A stretch of DNA of 64,000 nt from Moraxella nonliquefaciens (lineage in GTDB: Bacteria > Pseudomonadota > Gammaproteobacteria > Pseudomonadales > Moraxellaceae). The notes under the pieces are model-generated. The model was not told the DNA's origin. It saw nothing but the letters and a program-made list of their open reading frames with translations, and ran no database searches. The DNA is taken from NCBI RefSeq assembly GCF_001679005.1, contig NZ_LXTW01000001.1, positions 20,429 through 84,428 on the forward strand, in the 5' to 3' direction. Below, piece after piece: positions 52,383-59,522 of the stretch. A program made the translations under genes and the position numbers. How positions within the stretch are numbered: position 1 is the stretch's first letter; every line of letters begins with the position of its first letter.

Positions 52383-53162
52383 TTATTTTGATGGGTTGGA
52401 TGGATTGGCAAATGCGTCAATGATGGCGTTAAAATGTTCACTTTTCAAGGAAGCACCGCCAACCAACACCCCATCTATGAGCTCTGATTTGGCAAATTGG
52501 GGGGCGTTTTTGTCATTGACACTGCCTCCGTAGAGTATGGGGGCGGTCATGCCAAATGCACTCAATTCATCTTTGATGAAACGGTGCGTTTTTTCAATGT
52601 CATCTGGTGTTGGGGTGAGACCTGTGCCGATTGCCCAAACAGGCTCGTAGGCGATGATCAATCTGGCGATATCGGTGCTGTCTGTGCGTGTGGATGACTG
52701 TGCAAGTGATTGCAATGTGGCTAATTGGTTTTTTAATGTCCCAAAAGTCTCACCACGCTCATGTTCATCTTGACTCTCGCCGATGCAATAGATGACCGAT
52801 AAGCCACAAGTCAAAGCGTGATTGATTTTGGCAGATAATATCTCTTCTGTCTCACCATGATGCTGACGGCGTTCAGAATGTCCTATCAGCGTAAAGCCTG
52901 CCCCCATCTTCGCCACTTGACAAGCGGACACATCACCTGTAAACGCTCCTGTGTCTGCTGTCTTGTGAGTGATATCTTGTACACCCAGTATGATGCCGTC
53001 TGCCAATGCGTTTTTGACGGCGGACAAATGCACCAACGCTGGCACAACCCCCACAGTACAGCCTTGGTCTTTGCTGTTATTTAGGCTTGTGGCAAGGGCG
53101 ATGGCATCCGACAGTGTGGCAGGGTTTAATTTCCAGTTGCCGATGACGTATTTTTGACTCAT
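52383..53162 (-). CDS. tpiA: Triosephosphate isomerase
   Basis: A 259-residue TIM barrel: GNWKLN at the start, catalytic His in IGHSERRQ, catalytic Glu in AYEPVWAIGTG, and the phosphate loops YGGSVNDKN and DGVLVGGASLK. It interconverts dihydroxyacetone phosphate and glyceraldehyde-3-phosphate. The start MSQKYVIGNWK matches the family. Followed closely by secG. The 255 bases between its start and pilB hold no gene. Confidence 0.95.
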   Translation of the reverse strand: MSQKYVIGNWKLNPATLSDAIALATSLNNSKDQGCTVGVVPALVHLSAVKNALADGIILGVQDITHKTADTGAFTGDVSACQVAKMGAGFTLIGHSERRQHHGETEEILSAKINHALTCGLSVIYCIGESQDEHERGETFGTLKNQLATLQSLAQSSTRTDSTDIARLIIAYEPVWAIGTGLTPTPDDIEKTHRFIKDELSAFGMTAPILYGGSVNDKNAPQFAKSELIDGVLVGGASLKSEHFNAIIDAFANPSNPSK

Positions 53163-53417
53163 GGGGTTATCCTGTTGATTGGCTGATTGTCATTATCAGT
53201 AAGTGGCGTATTATAACAAACATTCCCCAAAAAATCAGCAAGCAAATGATGGGCGATATCGCAAATGGTGTCTGTCCGATGATGCCAAAACTTCATCCTT
53301 TGAGTACAATTTTATGTCAAAAGCACAGCAAATTTTGTATTTTTGGAGTAAAATAAGCAAAAATACCTGCAATTTTCACGCCAACTTTTCATGTTGGCAA
53401 TGATTTGGAAAAATATT

Positions 53418-55121
53418 ATGTCTGCTCCTAATTTTGGTGGTTTGGCACACATTTTGGTGTCAAATGAACTGGTCGCCCCTGATGCCATGACCAAGGCACT
53501 GACCGAAGCCCAACAGCAAAATATGGCGATTGTGCCGTATTTGGTACAAAACAAAGTTGCCCCTGCCAATAAGATTGCCAAATTGCTTGCTCATGAGTTT
53601 GGTGACCCATTATTTGACCTAAATGCACTCTCTGCCGATGCGGTCAATAAAGACCTGGTAGATGAGAAAATCATCAATCAGTATGGGGCGTTACCACTAT
53701 TTAGGCGAGGTAACAGACTTTTTGTGGGCTTGTCTGACCCTACACGTTTAGATGCCATTGATGCCATTTCATTTAATGCTAAGCTGACCGTTGAGACCGT
53801 CGTCGTCGAAGAAGATAAGCTTAAAAAGATGATTGAAAATGTCTACTCAGGCGGCACGGGTTTGGGTGATTTGGGCGATGTGGATTTGTCGGATGATGTG
53901 GAGGGTGGCACAGACGATGATGAGGGGACAGATGCCAATGCTGGCAGCGGTGAGGATGCCCCTGTGGTCAAGTTTGTCAATAAAATGCTCATAGATGCCA
54001 TTCGCATGGGGGCATCGGATTTGCATTTTGAGCCGTATGAGAAATCCTACCGTGTGCGTTTTCGTGTGGATGGTGTGTTACAGGTCATCAGTCGTCCGCC
54101 CATTCAGCTGGCAGGCAAAATCGCCGCACGCTTAAAAGTCATGTCGCAAATGGACATCTCCGAACGCAGAGCCCCCCAAGATGGTCGTATCAAGCTAAAA
54201 ATCTCCAAAACCAAAGCCATTGATTTTCGTGTGAACTCATGTCCGACACTCTTTGGCGAGAAACTTGTATTGCGTATTCTTGACCCATCATCTGCCATGC
54301 TCGGTATTGATGCGTTGGGTTATGAGCCTGACCAAAAAGAGCTCTTCTTAGAAGCCCTAGAAAAACCACAAGGCATGCTCCTAATCACAGGCCCAACAGG
54401 TTCAGGTAAAACCGTCTCGCTCTACACAGGTCTAAACATCCTAAACACGCCTGAGACCAACATATCCACCGCCGAAGACCCTGTGGAGATTAACTTAGAA
54501 GGGATTAACCAAGTCAACGTAAACCCCAAGGTTGGCTTGACCTTTGCTTCTGCTCTAAAAGCCTTCCTACGTCAAGACCCTGACATCGTCATGGTCGGTG
54601 AGATTCGTGATTTGGAAACCGCTGAGATTGCCATTAAAGCTGCCCAAACTGGTCATATGGTGTTATCCACCCTACATACCAACTCCGCTCCTGAGACCTT
54701 AACTCGTCTTAGAAACATGGGCGTGGCATCTTTTAATATTGCCACATCGGTGAATCTGGTCATCGCCCAACGTCTGGCACGTCGCTTGTGTAAGTCATGC
54801 AAAAGACCGACCAATGTCCCCAAGCAGAGTCTGTTAGAAATGGGCTTTACCGAAGAAGACCTTGCCAACCCTGACAATGTCATCTATGAACCTGTGGGCT
54901 GTTCTGAATGTCGTGAGGGCTATAAAGGGCGTGTGGGCATCTATGAGGTGATGAAAATCCATCCGAGCATTTCACGGATTATCATGGAAGATGGTAACGC
55001 CATCCAAATCAAAGACGAAGCGATAAAACACGGCTTTCGTGATTTGAGACGTTCTGGCATCATGAAAGTCTTACAAGGCACAACAAGCATCCAAGAGATG
55101 TATCGGGTAACCTCTGAATAG
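53418..55121 (+). CDS. pilB: Type IV pilus assembly ATPase PilB (PilF)
   Basis: A 567-residue secretion ATPase. The N-terminal GspE/PilB domain (about 1-150) is followed by an acidic linker (DLGDVDLSDDVEGGTDDDEG) and the ATPase core: Walker A GPTGSGKTVSLYTG, the Asp box RVRFRVDGVL, Walker B DIVMVGEIRD, His box LSTLHTNSA, and a tetracysteine zinc site CKSCKRP...CSECREG. It powers pilus extension for twitching and natural transformation. ATG 53418 has GGAA upstream; ATG 53391 has none. pilC and pilD, the usual neighbours, are not here; a terminator follows at once. Confidence 0.94.
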   Translation: MSAPNFGGLAHILVSNELVAPDAMTKALTEAQQQNMAIVPYLVQNKVAPANKIAKLLAHEFGDPLFDLNALSADAVNKDLVDEKIINQYGALPLFRRGNRLFVGLSDPTRLDAIDAISFNAKLTVETVVVEEDKLKKMIENVYSGGTGLGDLGDVDLSDDVEGGTDDDEGTDANAGSGEDAPVVKFVNKMLIDAIRMGASDLHFEPYEKSYRVRFRVDGVLQVISRPPIQLAGKIAARLKVMSQMDISERRAPQDGRIKLKISKTKAIDFRVNSCPTLFGEKLVLRILDPSSAMLGIDALGYEPDQKELFLEALEKPQGMLLITGPTGSGKTVSLYTGLNILNTPETNISTAEDPVEINLEGINQVNVNPKVGLTFASALKAFLRQDPDIVMVGEIRDLETAEIAIKAAQTGHMVLSTLHTNSAPETLTRLRNMGVASFNIATSVNLVIAQRLARRLCKSCKRPTNVPKQSLLEMGFTEEDLANPDNVIYEPVGCSECREGYKGRVGIYEVMKIHPSISRIIMEDGNAIQIKDEAIKHGFRDLRRSGIMKVLQGTTSIQEMYRVTSE

Positions 55122-55131
55122 CCTTGTTGAT

Positions 55132-55163
55132 AAAAGCCCTTGAACACAAACAAGGGCTTTTTG
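55132..55163. terminator. Bidirectional terminator between pilB and metQ
   Basis: AAAAGCCCTTG (55132-55142), loop AACACAAA, and CAAGGGCTTTT (55151-55161), an 11-bp perfect stem with T on the plus side and A at the 5' side, placed between the convergent pilB and metQ genes. Confidence 0.8.
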
Positions 55164-55227
55164 TTGGTTAAAAATTGCTAAAAATAAGGACAATCAGTCT
55201 TTATTCAATCTTTACTTTTGCCAGCAT

Positions 55228-56106
55228 TTACCAGCCTTTGACCACACCGTCTTTAAATTGGTTTTTAGCCTCGGTCTCTACTTCATCAGACTGATAGGCT
55301 TGAACGAAGTTTTTGATGGCCTCTGAGTCTTTGTTGTCAGCACGAGCAACGATGATATTGACATAAGGCGAGTCTTTGTCCTCTACAAATACGCCGTCAT
55401 TGGCAGTTAGTCCCACCTGAGCTGCATAAGTGTTGTTTACCACCGCCAAATCAACATCATCTAAGGCACGAGCAGCAACAGAGGTGTCTACCTCTTTGAT
55501 TTGAAGGTTTTTGGGGTTTTCTATGATATCAAGCGAGGTAGAAAATAGGTTGGTGTTGTCTTTTAGCTTGATGAGTCCTTGTTTTTCAAGCAAAATTAAC
55601 GCACGAGCCAAATTTGAAGGGTCATTTGGCACCGCTACCATTGCCCCATCGCTAAGCTCATCTGTGCTTTTGATTTTTTTGGAATAGCCTGCCAGTGGAT
55701 ACACAAAGGTATTGCCTACGATGACCAGATTGTCCAGTTTTTTCTCTTGACTGTCTTTGTCAAGATAGGGCTTATGTTGCATGGCGTTGGCATCCAAATC
55801 GCACTTGGATACGGCGGTATTGGGCAGGGCATAGTCGTTGAACTCAACGTATTCTACCACAAGGCCGTACTTTTCTTGGGCGACTTTGGCGGCCACTTCG
55901 GCAACTTTATGTTCAGGGCCACTCATGACGCCTACCTTGATTGTGTTAGGGTCGCCAGCAGGGCAAGCACTTGACGTTGTCTGTGTTGTCGCTGTCTGTG
56001 TCGTTTGAGCGGTGGTATCGGTTTGGGTAGGTTTGTCGCCGCCACACCCAACCAAGGCAATGCCTGATGCTAAGGCACACAGACCAAAAAAATTGTTTAC
56101 TCTCAT
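55228..56106 (-). CDS. metQ: Methionine ABC transporter substrate-binding lipoprotein MetQ
   Basis: A 292-residue NlpA/MetQ-family protein. Lipoprotein signal with lipobox LVGC (Cys21), a Thr/Gln-rich linker, then IKVGVMSGPEHKVAEVAAKVAQ, EFNDYALPNTAVSKCDLDANAMQHKPYLD and AVPNDPSNLARALILLE, which are MetQ motifs. It captures D/L-methionine in the periplasm and hands it to MetNI, encoded upstream on the same strand. It is separated from metI by 124 bases, which may allow separate regulation. Confidence 0.95.
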   Translation of the reverse strand: MRVNNFFGLCALASGIALVGCGGDKPTQTDTTAQTTQTATTQTTSSACPAGDPNTIKVGVMSGPEHKVAEVAAKVAQEKYGLVVEYVEFNDYALPNTAVSKCDLDANAMQHKPYLDKDSQEKKLDNLVIVGNTFVYPLAGYSKKIKSTDELSDGAMVAVPNDPSNLARALILLEKQGLIKLKDNTNLFSTSLDIIENPKNLQIKEVDTSVAARALDDVDLAVVNNTYAAQVGLTANDGVFVEDKDSPYVNIIVARADNKDSEAIKNFVQAYQSDEVETEAKNQFKDGVVKGW

Positions 56107-56230
56107 AAGGATTCTCTATTAAAAAGGGATTAGATATTAAAACAAAAAACCCACCAAACTTCAATATGAATGTTGGCTGATTGATTGCACCATGCTTATG
56201 CCATTTTGGCATATCATTCATTTTGGTGTG

Positions 56231-56920
56231 TCATCTGTGGTCATAATGCAAAGCAAGCATGTCTCCTATCTTTTGACATATCATGACAATCGCCACGATG
56301 ATGATGGTTGCCATCCATTTGACATAGACCATGCCACGATGTTCACCATAGCTGATGGCAAGGTTACCCAGACCACCCCCACCAACCACCCCTGCCATCG
56401 CTGAATAACCGATAAGCGATACCAAGGTGAGTGTGATGGCGTTGATGAGTATTGGCAGACTCTCTGGAAGATAGTATTTGCTGATGATTTGCCAGTTGGT
56501 TGCCCCCATGGCGTGAGCCGATTCGGTCAAGCCTGTGGGAATCTCCGCCAAGGCATTGGCACTAAGCCTTGCCATAAAAGGAATGGCAGTCATGGCAAGC
56601 GGAACGATGGCAGCGGTTGTCCCCAATGTCGTCCCTACAATCAGACGAGTAAAGGGCAGTAAAATGATGAGTAAGATGATGAACGGTACCGATCTTCCCA
56701 CATTGATGAGGGCATCTAATATGGCAAATAATGAGCTGTTCGCCAAAATCCGCCCCTTACCTGTCAAAAATGCCAAAAACCCAAGAGGCAAGCCCACCAG
56801 CACCGATATGGCGGTAGAAGCCAGCCCCATGTAGACCGTCTCATACGTGGATTTGTAGACCATTTGCCACATTTGTGGGGTCAGCTCATTCATAAAACTC
56901 TGATAAATCTCATGCCACAT
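56231..56920 (-). CDS. metI: Methionine ABC transporter permease MetI
   Basis: A 229-residue membrane protein with five predicted hydrophobic segments and the permease EAA loop in ESAHAMGATNWQI. SIGYSAMAGVVGGGGLGNLA near the C-terminus is a MetI motif. It forms the membrane channel of the MetNIQ methionine importer. Its start overlaps the end of metN by 11 bases, so the two are translationally coupled. Confidence 0.94.
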   Translation of the reverse strand: MWHEIYQSFMNELTPQMWQMVYKSTYETVYMGLASTAISVLVGLPLGFLAFLTGKGRILANSSLFAILDALINVGRSVPFIILLIILLPFTRLIVGTTLGTTAAIVPLAMTAIPFMARLSANALAEIPTGLTESAHAMGATNWQIISKYYLPESLPILINAITLTLVSLIGYSAMAGVVGGGGLGNLAISYGEHRGMVYVKWMATIIIVAIVMICQKIGDMLALHYDHR

Positions 56921-57956
56921 AGCCTAACACCGAAAATCCAACATGATGTTCTGTAAAAAATGCCAACGCCTCCATACACGCTGACCGCTCACCCATCATT
57001 TGACTGATGGTAACGCCAAATTTGATGCCGCCGACATAGTCCATCTGTGAGGTTAAGATATTAAATGCCACATCAAATCGCCGTGTTGCCTCCGAAAATA
57101 GCGGACTGTCCACCGACTTGCCATTAAACTCAAAACGTATCACAGGGTACATGCCATCTGCCTCATGGGCATGCAGGCGTGCCAAAAATTCATCAGGCAA
57201 GCTGACATGAAAAGTCGCTTGAATAAAGTTGTGGGCAAGTTTGGTTTGTGGATTGGCAAAAACCTCTCCTACCGTACCTTGTTCTATCAAAATGCCCTTG
57301 TCAATGACCGCTACTTTATCACAGATGCGTTTGACCACATCCATTTCGTGCGTGATAAGCAAGATGGTAATGCCAAGTTCGGTGTTGATTTTTTTTAATA
57401 AATCCAAAATCGCCCCAGTTGTGGCAGGGTCTAAGGCACTGGTTGCCTCATCACAGAGCAACACCTTAGGGTCAGTTGCCAATGCCCGAGCAATGGCAAC
57501 ACGCTGTTTTTGACCACCTGATAATCCAGATGGATAGGCGTGATGACGTTCGGATAAACCCACCAAATCAAGCAGGGAGCTGACTTTTTCTTTGATGATG
57601 TGCCTGGGTGTGCCAGCCAGTTCAAGGCTAAGGGCGACATTATCAAACACCGTGCGAGATGAGAGCAGGTTAAACTGCTGAAAAATCATACCGATATGAC
57701 GGCGAGCCTTAATAAGAGCACGATTATCTAAACTCATCAAATCCACACCATCCACAAAAACGTGTCCTGTTGTGGGACGTTCTAAAAGATTAACACAGCG
57801 AATGAGTGTGGATTTACCTGCTCCGCTTGCCCCAATCACACCAAAAATCTCACCTGCTGCTACTGTTAAGTCAGTCGGTTGTAGGGCGTTAAACGTGGCA
57901 GGTTTTCCGTCTTTTTTTATGGCAAAAGTTTTGCTAACACCTTGTAATGCGATCAT
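56910..57956 (-). CDS. metN: Methionine ABC transporter ATP-binding protein MetN
   Basis: A 348-residue ABC ATPase. Walker A GASGAGKSTLIRC, Q-loop FQQFNLLSSRTV, signature LSGGQKQRVAIARAL, Walker B LLCDEATSALD, switch His in LITHEMDVV. The C-terminal NIL domain (about 265-348) binds methionine and shuts the transporter down when the amino acid is plentiful. First gene of metN-metI-metQ. No riboswitch was recognised upstream. Confidence 0.95.
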   Translation of the reverse strand: MIALQGVSKTFAIKKDGKPATFNALQPTDLTVAAGEIFGVIGASGAGKSTLIRCVNLLERPTTGHVFVDGVDLMSLDNRALIKARRHIGMIFQQFNLLSSRTVFDNVALSLELAGTPRHIIKEKVSSLLDLVGLSERHHAYPSGLSGGQKQRVAIARALATDPKVLLCDEATSALDPATTGAILDLLKKINTELGITILLITHEMDVVKRICDKVAVIDKGILIEQGTVGEVFANPQTKLAHNFIQATFHVSLPDEFLARLHAHEADGMYPVIRFEFNGKSVDSPLFSEATRRFDVAFNILTSQMDYVGGIKFGVTISQMMGERSACMEALAFFTEHHVGFSVLGYVA

Positions 57957-58386
57957 AATGGGATGAAATTGGGCTAAATTGGTTATTATAACATGAATTG
58001 GCGGAGTGTTATGCTAAAAAATTGAATAAGAATGAGTGATAAATGAATAAAGAGATGAATAAAACAAGCATCAAACAAGTGTTGTTCAAATTCATGACGC
58101 AAGCAAATTCATGACACAAACAAACTGCCCAAAATTTACGCAAAATTACATTTTGGCGGATAAATTCGCACAACTAAGACAGTTGAAACAATGGCGTAAT
58201 ATTATTAAAGTTTTTGGGGTAAAGCACACACAAGACCATTCATGATTTTACATTTTGTGGCTATCACAGCATCCAAAAATATTCTATCATTTGTCTGTCA
58301 TAAGATAAAAATGATGGCATCAACTGATGACATCAATGTAGTAAAATAGTAAATTTACAATAAGTTTAAGCAAATTTAATCAGCTT
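57957..58386. other. AT-rich intergenic region upstream of metN
   Basis: No gene supported. Contains short direct repeats (ATGAATAA and AAATTCATGACRCAA, the latter twice near 58089-58120) and would include the metN promoter. It may hold the lost left part of the IS200/IS605 element whose remnants start at 58387. Confidence 0.4.
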
Positions 58387-58601
58387 AAATTTAAAAAATT
58401 AGCCGTTGCTCGTATTCATGAAAAAGTACGCAACCAGCGTTTAGACTTACACCATTTAGACTGACACCATAAAGTCACGCATAAACTGATTTGCAAAAAC
58501 CAAGCTACCAGTCATGTGATTGAAATTTAGGTGTAAAAAATATGGTAGAGAACCATAAAAAACAAGCATTAGCTGATGTGGCAGGACTTGCTACTGTGTA
58601 A
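58387..58601 (+). pseudogene. tnpB: Decayed TnpB (IS200/IS605 OrfB) fragment
   Basis: Read with frame changes: KFKKLAVARIHEKVRNQRLDLHHL, a stop, HKVTHKLICKNQATSHVIEI, a shift, GVKNMVENHKKQALADVAGLATV. This follows the TnpB core around the first RuvC motif (K-x-x-R-x-H-x-x-V-x-N-x-R-x-D, then V-x-x-x-E-D/I-L, then V-K-N-M-x-x-N-H-x-x-x-x-x-x-D-x). The later RuvC motifs and the zinc finger are missing, and the start is gone. Inactive as an RNA-guided nuclease. Confidence 0.8.
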
Positions 58602-58611
58602 AGAGTTCCCT

Positions 58612-58736
58612 CATGCCGATACTATTCAGCGATAGTGGCATGACGAAAGATAGCAACTCAATCTAAATTGAGGTTGTTATGGGTCGCAAAGATTCCCCCA
58701 TCATAACCGCTAGGTTTGGTGGTGGGAGTATGTCAA
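58612..58736 (+). ncRNA. Structured IS200/IS605 right end, possible omega-RNA remnant
   Basis: Three consecutive hairpins follow the tnpB remnant. First, CATGCC-GAT-ACTAT / ATAGT-GGCATG (58612-58642). Second, CAACTCAAT / ATTGAGGTTG (58654-58676). Third, CCCATCA-T-AACC / GGTT-TGGTGGG (about 58698-58725) followed by GAGTATGTCAA, a typical right-end hairpin with a TCAA cleavage tetranucleotide at 58733-58736. In active elements this part is transcribed as the scaffold of the TnpB guide RNA. Here the stems are intact while the protein is not. Assignment by pattern, not by homology search. Confidence 0.5.
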
Positions 58737-58762
58737 CTTAACCATTTTATAAGGAACATACC

Positions 58763-59278
58763 ATGAGTAACCATGATAATATCAACCGTGACGTTGTAAA
58801 AAACATGTCTGATGAGACAAAAGCAGACCTTAACGCTGATCCGATTACAGGCGAACCTGGCTCTCATCCAGTTGGGACAGCAGTGGGCGGTTTGGGTGGT
58901 GCAGCCGCAGGTGCAGCCATTGGTGCGTTGGCAGGTCCATTAGGGGCTTTGATTGGCGGTGCTGTTGGTGCTGTTGTTGGTGGTGGTGCAGGCAGTGCCG
59001 CAGGAGAAGCCTTTGACCCAACCGTAGAAGAAGCTTACTGGCGTGCTCACTATGCCACATCACCAAATTATGTAGAGGGCTATGATTATGACCGTGACTA
59101 CCTGCCTGCTTATGCCGTAGGTTATGCCAACCGTCCTAGTTATCCTGTTGATGCTCGCTTTGAAGACCATGAGAGTGATTTGGAACGTTCGTGGAATGAA
59201 GTTAAAGGCGAATCACGCTTGGCGTGGGATCAAGCCAGACTTGCCGCTCGTGATGCGTGGGATCATGTCAAACGTTAA
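58763..59278 (+). CDS. Glycine-zipper protein of unknown function
   Basis: A 171-residue protein. Residues about 38-82 are a glycine/alanine-zipper (GGLGGAAAGAAIGALAGP then LIGGAVGAVVGG), a membrane-inserting or oligomerising motif. Both ends are hydrophilic: a 35-residue N-terminus with DPITGEPGSHPVGT and a Tyr- and Asp-rich C-terminus (YDYDRDYLPAYAVGYANRPSY) ending in a charged helix. No signal peptide. It starts 27 bases after the transposon right end, with AAGGAACATACC as ribosome site, and is followed by a terminator. Similar small proteins are linked to stress in related genera, but the function is unknown. Confidence 0.8.
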   Translation: MSNHDNINRDVVKNMSDETKADLNADPITGEPGSHPVGTAVGGLGGAAAGAAIGALAGPLGALIGGAVGAVVGGGAGSAAGEAFDPTVEEAYWRAHYATSPNYVEGYDYDRDYLPAYAVGYANRPSYPVDARFEDHESDLERSWNEVKGESRLAWDQARLAARDAWDHVKR

Positions 59279-59350
59279 TATCAAACGTTAATCAGGTTGG
59301 GCATTTATGATTTATCATTGCTTTTGATAAAATAAAGTCAGACCTCTTTT

Positions 59351-59390
59351 AAACCATTTAAATGCAAAGCATTTAAATGGTTTTTATTTT
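59351..59390 (+). terminator. Rho-independent terminator after the glycine-zipper gene
   Basis: AAACCATTTAAATG (59351-59364), loop CAAAG, and the exact complement CATTTAAATGGTTT (59370-59383), followed by TTATTTTT. Confidence 0.85.
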
Positions 59391-59522
59391 TAGGCGTGCT
59401 TTTGACATCATGCTTTTGACATTATAAATTTTGGTGTTCTGCCATTTCAAATTTTAAAAATACCCCCATTTATAAAATGATAAAATTCATCGCTTTTAAC
59501 ATCAAAACAAACAAGGCATTTC

